A stretch of DNA of 64,000 bases. It comes from Lunularia cruciata. Lineage: Eukaryota > Streptophyta > Marchantiopsida > Lunulariales > Lunulariaceae. Under the pieces are notes generated by a model that saw only the letters and a program-made list of their open reading frames with translations, did not search any database and was not told the origin of the DNA. Every line of letters starts with the position of its first letter. The first letter of the stretch is position 1. The translations under genes were made by a program, and so were the position numbers. This document shows, in pieces, positions 12,105 to 22,600 of this stretch. The stretch lies in contig OX419762.1 in assembly GCA_948567375.1 (NCBI GenBank), positions 56,686,841-56,750,840 of the forward strand. Direction: 5' to 3'.

Positions 12105-12640
12105 TCAATACCATGAAAGGCACATCTTGCGTTCTTTGTTTGTAGGCTTCTTCTTTCTCCAAGTCAACTTTAGTAGATTCCTTGCACTTTGACTTGCTTT
12201 TTGAGCATAATTTAGGAGTAAAAGCAATAGGCACACCATTAATGACAATAGACGGGTTGGCAAGGTAAATGGGTTGGCAAGGTAAGGATTAGGCAAAAAT
12301 GCATTAATATTAACTATGTTGTTGGGGAAAAATTCAACAATTACTGTACTCTTGATAAATCTTGCTCAATCTACTGAACTTAAATGTAGGACAAGATGAG
12401 TTCCGCACTAGCATAAGAAGCATGTCTTGCCTTCTTTTGTTGCAAGCTTCTTTGTTCTCTAAGTTAATGGCTATAGGTTCTTTACTCTTTGACTTGTTTT
12501 ATGCATAATGGAAGCGTAAAGACAAAGTGCACATCACCAATGGATAGAAAAGGAGTGGCAAAGTAGGGATGAAGCAAATATGAATAAATGTTAGCTATGT
12601 TGCCAAGAAAAAACAATAGAATTTATTGCCTTTTTGAGAA
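12105..12640. repeat. Diverged direct duplication, about 250 bp per copy
   Basis: About 12110-12345 and 12405-12640 share the same order of words: CTTGC..TTCTTT, GCAAGCTTCTT/GTAGGCTTCTT, CTTTGACTTG, GCATAAT, then a block with CACCA..AATG and GGCAA. The copies are well diverged. Neither shows a clear protein. They may be the remaining upstream part of the adjoining chromovirus relic. Confidence 0.45.
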
Positions 12641-12738
12641 GACCTTTCTCAATTTTCAGACTATGTTGTAGGACAAATGAGCTTGGCAAGGTACCCACAA
12701 ATTTCTTTACAAATGATGACAAAAAAAGAAGAAAAGAG

Positions 12739-12917
12739 TGTCGTGCGTATATACATTGCTACACAACATACATCACTGTCAACATCATACACTATAAAAG
12801 CACAACTCACACATAAGTCATACATAGACTCTAAAGTGCCACAATCGCCCCCCTAGCTGGCGGTTAGGTCCCTCTAACTCCAGATAGCCATCTACTCTAA
12901 GTATATGGTATACCCTC
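12739..12917. repeat. 179-bp block X, copy 1, at the left end of element A
   Basis: Starts TGTCGTGCGTATATAC and ends GGTATACCCTC. It is nearly identical, with the same length, to 13368-13546. It contains the purine run AGGGGGGCG on the minus strand, which resembles a polypurine tract, followed by TGTGGC. It also has a plus-strand TATAAAA at about 12793. Confidence 0.85.
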
Positions 12918-13365
12918 AATCAGATTGCTTAACATTCTCAACTCAACTCAACTCAGATCAGTACTTGATCTGTCACTCTATAAACTGCCAACAACTGGGC
13001 ACTGATTACAGTCAAGCCACACCCACTCAAGCATAGAGAATCCAGGTGACGCTCGCCGGCCTCTGTCCACCATAGCCAGGAACTCGAAGGCTCAACATCA
13101 GAGAAGTGAGCTCTCTGGAGCTCACTTCAAAACTATACCCCCTGGACTCGAGCTAGCCCTGAAACCCTAACGGTCCCGCTGACGGCACACTCGACGGTGC
13201 AAACGGTGCAAAGTGACGGTGGGCCCCACCGTGAAGTCAGTACCCCGAACACAAAATCTAACCGTCGGAAAGTAGTCCCTGAGAAACAGCTAGAATAACT
13301 CTAACTACCATCACTGGAACTCCAGTGTCCGAGCATCTAGATGCGGAACTACAAATGGCGTGACA
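12918..13365. repeat. Left copy of the about 450-bp terminal repeat L of element A
   Basis: It matches 30089-30539 almost base for base from AATCAGATTGCTTAACATTC to ACAAATGGCGTGACA. The left copy lacks the first TGT. It is flanked on both sides by the 179-bp block X. In the minus orientation this is the 3' end of the element. Confidence 0.88.
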
Positions 13366-13367
13366 GC

Positions 13368-13546
13368 TGTCGTGCGTATATACATCGCTACACAACATAC
13401 ATCGCTGTCAACATCATACACTATAAAAGCACAACTCACACATAAGTCATACATAGACTCTAAAGTGCCACAATCGCCCCCCTAGCTGGCGGTTAGGTCC
13501 CTCTAACTCCAGATAGCCATCTACTCTAAGTATATGGTATACCCTC
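13368..13546. repeat. 179-bp block X, copy 2, just inside the left terminal repeat
   Basis: It is the second copy of 12739-12917, separated from the L repeat by the dinucleotide GC. On the minus strand the junction reads ACGACA-GC-TGTCACG, which resembles the joined ends of two LTRs with 2 extra bases. It is followed by about 95 bp and then the polyprotein stop. Confidence 0.85.
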
Positions 13547-13641
13547 TAATGGGCAAAGATCAGGAGGCCGGGTGCTATGGAGCCCCATCGTTAGTCGCCT
13601 GTCTGCAATCTATACCATATAAAGAATGAACTAGCTATAGG

Positions 13642-16020
13642 TCAAGTACATCTAGGACATAACCACTGTCCCTGAGGAACCACCGTGAGGGGAGGAGTCA
13701 TACATGCCATATGCCATCCTCTCGAACAGCTATCACACACTAACATAGTAGCAGCTCCACCAGAAGAGCCACATAACATACACCTCAAGCCTGCACGTAC
13801 AAGTGCCAAGCTTGGGTCCATAGTACCATCAATGTTTGGAAGGTGGCATGGCGCACAATTGCGCACATGATCCTTCCAAACAACACCATCACGTCCTTCT
13901 AACACAAGGACTCCAGATGGTAAAACCTCGCGCACTCTCAAGATAGTGCGGCCTGTAGAAACATCAAGTGTCGTCGGTGCTGTCTGCTGTAGATATACAT
14001 AGTCGCCTAGATGAAATCGACGGATCGAGGGTCTATAACCTCCTCCTTGAATGGTAGCATAGCGTAAAGTATCTCTATGTTGAGCAATCGCCAAGTTCTC
14101 GAAGGCCATCGGCATCACTCTCTGAAAGATCTTTGCCCGCTGAGAACATGCGCTCATCCATACATCAGGGTCATCCAAGTCCAAAACTACAGTAGCATCT
14201 CGACGAATGGCTGCAGGTAAATCTGGATCTCGTCCATAGAGTAGAAAGTATGGAGAGAAGGATGCTAAGGAGGCTTGCCGGCTGAACCGATAGCCCATGG
14301 CCAACCAAGGTAACTGGAGATCCCAATCTCCCGAGTGGCCTCTCTGCAAACCATACTTTCGCAATCCTCTCTTCACCGTCTGAACCACTCTCTCTGCTAA
14401 GCCATCTGCCTCAGGGTGATCTCGGGATGTAGTACGATGATCAATCAAAGCCTTGTCACACAAGACCTGAAACTCTCCCAAGAACTCTGTACCCTGATCA
14501 GTCAAAACCTCAGCTGGTGCACCAAAATGACTAAGAACTCGATCTAGGAACGAGTAAGCTGTCCCTTCACTAGACTTGTCAGGAAGTGCCACCAACTCAA
14601 TCCACTTGGAGAAGTGCTCCACCATCACCAAAACATACCGATGATGTCTCACAGTCAGCGGTAAAGGTCCGGCAAAGTCCAAACTCCAACGGTAACCCAA
14701 TCCCATGATAGGTAATGGGTGTAACTGTGGCGTAGGAGCATTAAATGATGCTCTAACTCGGTCACAAACCACACATCTGGCAACAAACTGCTGTACCTCG
14801 GTCTGCATACCGCGCCACCAATAATGACTCTGGAGTAAGCTATATGTACGCTTTACTCCAAAATGTCCTAGCTCCTCATGAGCATGACGGACCAACTGTG
14901 GTCTCTGTGATGGAAGTGGTACTACTCGCACTCTACCATCCTCCCATACACGCAAAAGGTGTCTACCCTCCAATCTGAACCGTCTGGCCCGCTGAAGAAC
15001 ACGGTCTCTCTCCTTGGCCCCAACTGTGCCACCCACAACACCAGTGCGAAGATAGTCCATCACTAAGACATCATCATGAATGTCTCGCTGAACTGTACCA
15101 ATATCTTCACTCTCTGGATCTGTGACCTCAATAACTCCTCCTGTATGCGCTGAGAGAGATACCACCAAAGTCTCTGCAAATATACACAGAAAGGCCGATG
15201 CATGCCAACCTGGCACCATCTCCTCATCTGTCTCACCATGCCAACGTGCTCCGGTCTGATCCTGCTGGCTGGGACATGGGTTTCTACTCAACCCATCTGC
15301 ATCACGGTTCACCACTCCAGGTCTGTGAACAACCGTGAAATCATACTCCTGTAAAATCAGAGCCCATCGTGCAAGCTTCCCTGAAAGCTTGTCGGACTCC
15401 ATCAACCACTTCAGCGGCTGATGATCAGTGATGAGAGTGAAGGGGTTACCAAATAGGTAACATCGGAAATGTGCTACTGCCCAAACTGCTGCCAAGCACT
15501 CTCCCTCATATGAACTATACTTTGCCTCCGCTGAATTGTTGGAGCGACTAGCATAGGCCACCACAAACTCCTTCTCCTCATCATCATGCTGGGTGAGCAC
15601 CGCTCCAAGCCCCAACATACTCCAATCAGTGTGAACCTGAAATGGTCGTCCCCTGATCGGTCTCCTCAAAATAGGAGCAGATGTCAACCTCTCCTTGAGC
15701 TCTACAAAAGCTCTCTCCTGCTCATCTCCCCAACACCACTCCTGTGTAAGCTTGGTCAGCTTCGTCAAGGCCTTGGCAATGGCACTAAATCCTCTAACAT
15801 AGCAGCAATAGAAGTTTGCCAACCCAAGGAATGCTCGCACTCTGCTCACATCCGTAGGCCAAGGAATACGTGCAATAGCCTCCACCTTGGTCTGCTGAAC
15901 ACCAAGTCCTCCGGGGTAGATAGTGTGACCCAAATACTCAACCTGCTCATGGAAGAACCTACACTTCCCAGGATGTAATTTGAGTCCATGAGATCTCAAC
16001 CTCTCAAACACCTCCAACAA
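13642..16020 (-). pseudogene. Element A: RT C-terminal part, RNase H, integrase and PHD finger
   Basis: A 792-codon open stretch that continues the RT frame after the TAG at 16021-16023. It begins with the RT thumb (LKLHPGKCRFF, VEYLGHTIYPGG). RNase H follows (VHTDWSMLGLGAVL, YEGECLAAVWAV, ITDHQPLKWL). The integrase HHCC finger follows (HEELGHFGVKRTY to CVVCDR). The catalytic core is next (WSLDFAGP, VLTDQGTEFLG, ADGLAERVVQ), with 34 residues between the second Asp and the Glu. A GPY/F-like tail follows, and then a C4HC3 PHD finger in place of the usual chromodomain. No frameshift occurs over these 2.4 kb. It would insert the cDNA into chromatin in the nucleus. The element is inactive because the upstream frame is broken. 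Confidence 0.9.
13645..13782 (-). other. PHD zinc finger at the C-terminus of element A's polyprotein
   Basis: Residues 747-791 of the preceding frame give C-X2-C-X11-C-X2-C-X4-H-X2-C-X14-C-X2-C, the C4HC3 PHD pattern (CMLC, CDSCSRGWH, MAC, QGQWLCPRC). The Trp two residues before the last Cys pair is typical of PHD fingers. PHD fingers commonly read histone H3 tails, so the inferred role is to tether integrase to chromatin, as the chromodomain does in chromoviruses. The specific histone mark cannot be read from the sequence. Confidence 0.85.
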
Positions 16021-16023
16021 CTA

Positions 16024-16755
16024 TCTCTCATGCTCCTCCACAGTAGTGCTATACACCAAAATGTCATCAATATAGCACCAAGCAAAATCCAGTCCAGCTA
16101 GGATCCTATCCATGACCCTCTGGAACTCAGCAGGAGCATTCTTCAACCCAAATGGTAAGAATCTCCACTGATATAACACATCCTTGCTGTGAGGATCAAT
16201 AGCCCAAAATGCTGTCTTGGACTTATCTTCCTCCCTGATCGGCAACTGATGATATCCCGCTCGAAGATCCAAAGTACTGAAGACCTTTGCATGCCCAATC
16301 GCATCAAAAATCTCCTCCGGTGTAGGCATGGCATACCGATCAGCCCTGGTCTGTCGGTTGATAGGACAGTAATCTCCACACATCCGCCTATCTGTATAGT
16401 TGCCATGCATATCCTTCTTGGCTGGCATCACTGTCGTTGATGCATACTCTCCATGTGAAATCTCCACCAAATTAGCCTCAAAAAGGTCACTACTCCGGCT
16501 CTGAATCAATGTCCTCTCCATCTCACTATATCGATAAGGACGTCGGAAAACAAGTGTGTCGCTAGTCAGCTCAATCCGTATACCAGGTCCCTTCAGAGCA
16601 CCCAAATCCTTCATACTGAAGGCAAAACAACTCGTGTGACTCCTCAAGAACCTCCAAACCCTCCGTCTTTCCTCTCCAGTAAGCTTGGATCCAAGATCTG
16701 GCTCCCAAGTATCCTCTGTAACTGTAGTAGGAGTGGAAGACGTACTGACTGGCTG
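16024..16755 (-). pseudogene. Element A: reverse transcriptase catalytic region
   Basis: Open between the TAG stops at 16756-16758 and 16021-16023, in the same frame as the flanking segments. Fingers and palm motifs are present: YASTTVMPAKKD, RRMCGDYCPINRQT, STLDLRAGYHQLPI, WRFLPFGLKNAPAEFQ and the catalytic CYIDDILVYS. The sequence agrees with Ty3/gypsy RT. The stop at 16021 falls directly after HER, between palm and thumb, so an ordinary translation would lose thumb, RNase H and integrase. Confidence 0.92.
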
Positions 16756-16758
16756 CTA

Positions 16759-17437
16759 TACTGGGCCCTTGGGAGCAATGGTGTCATGCTCCCGACCACT
16801 AGAGGTCCCAACCTCTGTGTGAAAAACTCCCTCCACTCTGGCTGCAAGCTCCATACGTCCTCTGGCTGCATCCCATGTGGACCAAGGGTGTAATCCAAGT
16901 AGCCCACGCTCACCTGGATGGACTCCAAGTAGACCACTCTCCCTAGTAGCTACTGGATGTGTCCCAAGAATACCATGTCCACTCGGTCCATCGCCCCCAG
17001 CATGTGCCTGAATCGTCTCGATAGGCATAGGGCTCACAAGTGTCCGAGTGGTGATGCCTATCAAGCGCATCCTACGCTGCTCTGCCAAACCAAGGCTCAC
17101 AATCCAGGTCAAACAGTTCAGGTCCATAGCCTGACCTAACACCTGACGCCTGGATGCCTCTGACACTGCTGGAACAACGGTAATACCGGTGCAAAAACCC
17201 ATCGCCCGCTCTCTCTCATCAGCATTGGGCTCCACCAACTGCTGTAACTGTGAGTCCCAAACAAGTCCAGGTCCTCCCTCTCGAAAAGCATGAGAGCATG
17301 GGAAACTCATGAGTGTGGGAAATGCAGCTCTAGGCTGTCCAACTAGGTTCACCACTGCCATGGGTGACCTATCAGCCACTAACACTGTCTGAGACTGACG
17401 CCCAACATCCAAGATATCATCAACAAGAATGTGGTCC
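16759..17437 (-). pseudogene. Element A: C-terminal part of the C5-cytosine DNA methyltransferase, plus linker to RT
   Basis: This segment continues the methyltransferase frame across the element B insertion: the frame is exact once 7,806 nt are removed. It carries the late C5-MTase motifs: FPTLMSFPCSHAF, a D/E-rich stretch with ERERAMGF (motif IX-like, compare ER.FGFP in DNMT3-type enzymes), and RRQVLGQAMDLNCLTW (motif X-like). A glycine/histidine-rich linker with repeated GLLGVHP/GLLGLHP follows and leads towards the RT. The segment ends at a TAG at 16756-16758. The piece of the target-recognition region next to 17437 is separated from its N-terminal partner by element B. Confidence 0.82.
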
Positions 17438-18116
17438 TGTAACACCCATTTGTGCATGTGTGTGGTATTGTGATATTTAGCTTGGTATTACAAGTACTTA
17501 AGAGATATTATTTATATAGAGATAAAGGATGGTTCTATATTAGTCATGGTTAGCTAAAGTTAGTCATAGCTAAGATAGATGGGACCTTACTTTAGAGGAA
17601 GTAGAAAAGATGAGCACCACTATTTTGGATTTTAGTGTGTTGACTTGGTATTATTCCTAGGTGTTTGGCTTTGGGGAAAGAGTTGAGAACTCTTGGGCCC
17701 GCAAGCCTTTTTGTTTTGGATTCTTCTTTAGTCCAAGGATAGCCCATGTGAAGGAATCCTTGCTTTAGTGGTTGGGTCAAGATAAGGGGAATATGCCCAT
17801 GTGAATGGATATTCCTTTCTACTTTTTGACTTTACTTGACTTTTAGTCTAGTAACTTGAGTTACTACGGTAATTAGTAACTTTGGTACGTAACTATTTCA
17901 CAAGTATATAAACAAGGAGTGAGGAGGTACTCATCATCCTTTCATTTGCAACTATCTCTCTCTCATTGAGTTCTCTAGTGAGCAATGTCTTGAGTCTTGG
18001 AGTGTTAGCCTTGGAGGAGTATGATGGAGTTGGGGTTCCTTGCCTTCTTAGTCCATGGTGCGCTACCATAATAGCCATCAGAGGTTCATCCTGAGTGAGA
18101 GACAGGCCGGCTCACA
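17438..18116 (+). repeat. Left (5') LTR of element B
   Basis: 679 bp, from TGTAACACCC to GGCTCACA, matching 24561-25239 at every position I compared. It contains a TATATAAA box at 17905. The transcription start and polyadenylation sites are not identified. Confidence 0.95.
17905..17912 (+). promoter_or_regulatory. TATA box in the left LTR of element B
   Basis: TATATAAA in the sense orientation, about 212 bp before the LTR end. The same box is at 25028-25035 in the right LTR. It is the likely core promoter of element B. Confidence 0.6.
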
Positions 18117-18140
18117 TTTTTGGTTCCGTTGCCGGGACCT
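18117..18140 (+). other. Primer-binding site of element B
   Basis: Immediately after the left LTR: a short T run, then TTGGTTCCGTTGCCGGGA. It resembles the PBS seen in plant Tat/Athila-type gypsy elements (TTGGCGCCGTTGCCGGGG). It would pair with the CCA end of a host tRNA; I cannot identify which tRNA with certainty. Confidence 0.7.
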
Positions 18141-18952
18141 CTCTAGAAGGCAAGATAATGTTCCGCGTCCAATTCTACATTAGGCAGAAGGAGGCTATGA
18201 GAGCTCACTTGGAGAGAACATTAGGAGAGGAGAGGGCTGAACTTATGTTAGAGAACCAAGATCCATTTGTATACCCTGTAGTTCATTATGATGTCTTTGA
18301 GGTGATTTTGTACATCTTGTACACATGAGAGGAATTGGAGAGATTGTGTGAGGTGGATTGCAGATTTTGGGGATTAAGGTGATTTTGGGCAAAATCTCAA
18401 GTTTGAGATCTGGACTTGAGATTTCTACACATGATAGCTTGGGTTATCTTTCAGTTAGCACACTTGAAATTATTGAGAGAGCTTCTATGCGCACTGGGCT
18501 AGAATTTTTGAAAGTTGATAGGGTAAAGTGCTCCCGCAACTGCATGCTCTCTGGAAAATTGTACAGAGTCTGCCATTTCTTCAATTTTTAGTGAATTGTC
18601 CTGAAAATTTCCAAGAAAATTCAGTGCATTGTAGCCTACCTGCTGCCACAAAAATTAGAGAGAGATCATTTTTGCGCAGTGCGTTATGAGTTTTTGAAGT
18701 GAGGGGGGTGGTTTTCAGACCAAATCTGAAATATGGGTGCTGAATAGAAAGGTGTCTAGGCCAAATCGCTCGATGAAAAAATCTAAAATTTTGCAGGGAG
18801 GGACGCCCTAGAGTTGTGATCAAGTGTGGAAAATTTCAGAGGATTGTGACATATTCGTTGGGAGATTTGAGTGACATTGTGAGGAAGGGTCAATTTTGCA
18901 GAGTGGAGATCTCATGCATGAGAAGTTTGAGATCAACAAAAAGCATGTTTGA

Positions 18953-19450
18953 GTGTTTAGATTCATCTTTGGGAACATGGAGGGTCATCAAGAGTGGAAA
19001 TTGAGATTATGCAAGGTTCCCCAAGGGTTTGAGGTGATTGTAGGGGTGGATTTGAGGAAAAGAGAGTTTACAATAGAATTTGAAGAGAGTGTTGAGAGGA
19101 TCCAAAAACCTACACCACTTGGAGGAAAGAGTGAGTCTAAGTGCTTTCTATGTGGAGAGAAGGGACATAAGGCAAGTTCATGTCCATTAACCTTTGAGAG
19201 CAAGAGATTGAGGGAAAGGAGAGGCTTACTTGACTTGGGTTTGCATGTTGGACCTTCTTCACCAAGATTGGGAGGGAGAAGATCTAAGACCAAGGAGTTG
19301 TGTGAGGTTTGTGGAGTTGAAGGACTTCCAAAAGGACATGAGTGTAGTGGAGTAAAAGCACTTTTGGAAACTTTGGTGAAGGATCTTGGAGAGAGTCTTA
19401 GTACAGCTACAGAAATACTACCACCTTCATCAGCTAGTTCTCAAGATTAG
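18953..19450 (+). CDS. Element B: extra open frame upstream of gag, with zinc-knuckle motifs
   Basis: The open stretch begins at a GTG; the first ATG is at 18977, giving about 157 residues. It contains a canonical CX2CX4HX4C knuckle (CFLCGEKGHKASSCP) and a second cysteine cluster (CEVCGVEGLPKGHEC). The N-terminal half (VPQGFEVIVGVDLRKREFT) is unassigned. It ends 235 bp before the gag-pol ATG and lies in a different frame. Additional 5' open frames occur in Ogre/Tat-type elements, so this could be a real accessory product. It could also be a relic of a duplicated gag or captured sequence. Confidence 0.5.
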   Translation: MFRFIFGNMEGHQEWKLRLCKVPQGFEVIVGVDLRKREFTIEFEESVERIQKPTPLGGKSESKCFLCGEKGHKASSCPLTFESKRLRERRGLLDLGLHVGPSSPRLGGRRSKTKELCEVCGVEGLPKGHECSGVKALLETLVKDLGESLSTATEILPPSSASSQD

Positions 19451-19685
19451 TGATGGAGATAATCTTTCAACTTATGGATAAACTATCCATGAGAGTTAGA
19501 TTAATATGCACTCTAGGATTTGATGTTGCTATAGAAATCTTGGAGCAACCTGAACCTTTTGTGTTCCCTAGAGTGGATTATTCTCAGATGGTGTTAGTCA
19601 TGTATATACTCTATTAGTAATAGAGTGAGAGAAAAGAAAAGAGAAAAAAAAAATTAAGAGAAAAGAAAGATAGTGAGGGGTTAAG

Positions 19686-22600
19686 ATGGGGAAACTTCCG
19701 GTTTTCTTTGGCAAGGATGGAGAAGATGTGGAGGCCTTTGTGAGAGACTTCAAGAGAGCTTGCATAGGAAACAATGAGAGGAGGAAGAATGAGTGGGCCT
19801 CATTATTACCAGATTTCTTTGAGGATGCAGCACTTACATGGTATGAGTCAGAATACCAAAAGAGAGAGAGGAGAGAGGGGGAAGAGGAGTCTTGGGAGAC
19901 TTTGACTTCAGCACTCATTGAGAACTTTCTTCCTGATGAGAGTTATGAGAGATTGATGAGTGAGGTTACATTTCTCAAGCAAGGAGATGGAGAGAAAGTG
20001 AGGGTCTATGTGGAAAGAGTGGAAAAGTTGGAGTCCAGATTTCGCATAGTGTTGAGGAAGGGTGGGGATGATGTGGAGACTACAATGATTGGCATAGGGG
20101 CCATGCTCACCAAGAATTTTGTGGGAGGATTGAGACCACAAATTAGAAGCAAGGTGAGATATGAGAAACCTTCTTCCAAGGTTGAAGCTATCAAGATCGC
20201 AATTCGTATGGAGGAGAGTTTGGAAGGGGATGAGAGTGATTTGGTGGTGAAGGAGGTTGTGCATCCTCCTCAAGGCTACAAGTATGGTGGAACTTCAGAT
20301 ACTTTGGTGACAAGGGTTGCACCACAAGTAGTAGTTGCTCCAATTCTTGCACCTCCACCAAAAGATCCACTCCAAACCATCACAGAACAACTTGCGGATC
20401 TCAAGATCAATGTGGTGCAACTATGGGAGAAGAGAGAGGTGGATCAGAATGTAAGGAGAGGACCTAGGAGTTATGGAAACTATCCATATAGAGGAGGCCA
20501 ACCAGCCAACAATTTCAATGATAGAAATTGTTTTGGTTGTGGAGGAAGAGGCCATATCCAAAGGAATTGCCCAAATTCCACTTACCATGGAGGAAGGGGT
20601 TATGAGGGAGCCAATAGAGGGAAAGAGGGAGGTAGTGAAACCCAAGTGGCTCCTAATCCCAACAAAGGTAAGGGGATAGCATCCATAGATGTGGTTGAGA
20701 GCAAGTATGAGAAGGGAGAGTGCTCAAACTCCAAGGGTCTTAATTTGGAGCTTTTGGCACAAGAGAAGAAGAGAGCTCGTTTTGCAGAGGATGTTCACTC
20801 TTCTCAAGGATTTACTTCAAGCAAGGATACTCCTATGTCTACTAGGAGCACTCGCACCTCAACACCATCAACAACAAAGACTCCAAGGAAGAAGTTGGGG
20901 ATGGAGGACTTCTTGATCTCAAAGCAACAATGGAACTACAATGTGTTGGAGGATGTTGGTAGTCACAAGGCTAACATCACAGTGGGCCAATTAATTGCTT
21001 TGAACCCTACCTTGAGAAAGGAGCTTAGAGGTGGTTTGAGTTCTACAAGGAGCAAAAAGAAGAAGAAGGCAAAAGTTCCAGTATCAATGGGGGTGGTGGA
21101 TGCCAAGCCAGCACCATGGGAGGCTTGTGAATATGCCTCCAAGATTGATGTGAGAGTGAATGGTCACAACATCAAGGATGCATTGGTTGATGGAGGATCA
21201 GCAGTGAATGCCATGTCAGAAAGGTTGATGAAGAAGTTGGGTATGATACCCTCAAGACCTTCAACATTTGTGGTGAGCATGGCAAACAAGCAACAAGTTC
21301 GACCAGTAGGGGTGATGGATAAGGTGGTAGTTTCAGTTATGGGAGTTCAAAATCTCATGACTTTCCAAGTCTTGAAGGATTCAAGCTATGACTTACTTCT
21401 TGGGAGGCCATGGTTGAGAGCAGCACGCACAACTGATCGATGGCACAAAGGGTACTTGAGGATTGGGCCATCAAACCATAGAGTCACTGTCCCTGTGACT
21501 AACACCACCAACACTTCACATTCAGATACCCCATCTTCTAATTATTGGGAATCAGATTCTGAAGAAGGAGCTTCAGGTGTGGACACAAGCATGGAAGAGG
21601 AGACTTCCACGGAGGAAGATGAATCTGAATCTGATTCAGATGTGTATCCCTTGTGTGCTATGGATTTTGCACCTAAGCCAGAGGTTTTGAAGGACCCAGA
21701 TAAATCACCATTGACACTTGAGGAGGTAGAGAGAAGGTTATCTACCCTCAAGTATGGCCCAAATGTTACCAAGGAGGAGAAGGTGAGATTTGAGGAGATT
21801 TTCCGCAAGTTCATCCATGTGTTTGCTTTTAGTTACAAGGATTTGAAGGAAGTCACCTTGGAGGAGCACAAGATAGAGGTGGAGTCACATGCAAGACCAA
21901 TCCGCCAAAAGCAACGTCGCATTAGCCCACCAATATCTTTGGTTGTGAAGGAGGAGATTGATAAGCTCAAGGAGGCTGGATTTATCTTTGAGGTGGAGAA
22001 TTCAGAATGGGTGTCTCCAATTGTCATTGTGAAGAAAAAGAATGGCAAGCTTCGGGTATGTGTGGATTACAAGAAGCTTAATGCTGTTACCAAGAAGGAC
22101 TACTACCCATTGCCATTCATTGATGAGATCTTGGAGGAGGTTGCAGGTCATGAGAGGTACAGTTTTGGAGATGGTTATAGTGGATATAACCAAATAAAGA
22201 TTGCACCAGAGCATCAACAACTCACCACATTCACCACACCTTGGGGAACTTACGCTTTCAAGGTCATGCCTTTTGGGCTTTGCAATGCTCCAGCCACATT
22301 CCAACGGTTCATGAACAAGGTATTTGAACCTTTCATTGGGAAATTTGTGAGAGATTTCATTGATGACTTTTGTGTCTATGGGAGCAAGGAGGAGCACTTT
22401 GAGCACCTAATCAAAGTCTTGCAACGCTTGGATGAGGCAAATGCATCACTCAACCCAGAGAAGTGCATTTTTGGATGTGAAGAAGGTCTACTTTTGGGGC
22501 ACATCATCTCCAAGGATGGAATAGCAGTTGATCCTGAGAAGGTGAGGAAAATCTCAGACCTTCCATTCCCTTCAAGCTTGACAAAGTTACGCCAATTCTT

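Noticed and set aside
15586..15978. Plus-strand 130-codon frame
   Set aside because: It is antisense to the RT/RNase H coding sequence of element A.
17592..18078. Two minus-strand frames repeated exactly at 24715-25201
   Set aside because: They are identical only because both lie in the two LTRs of element B; they are chance frames.
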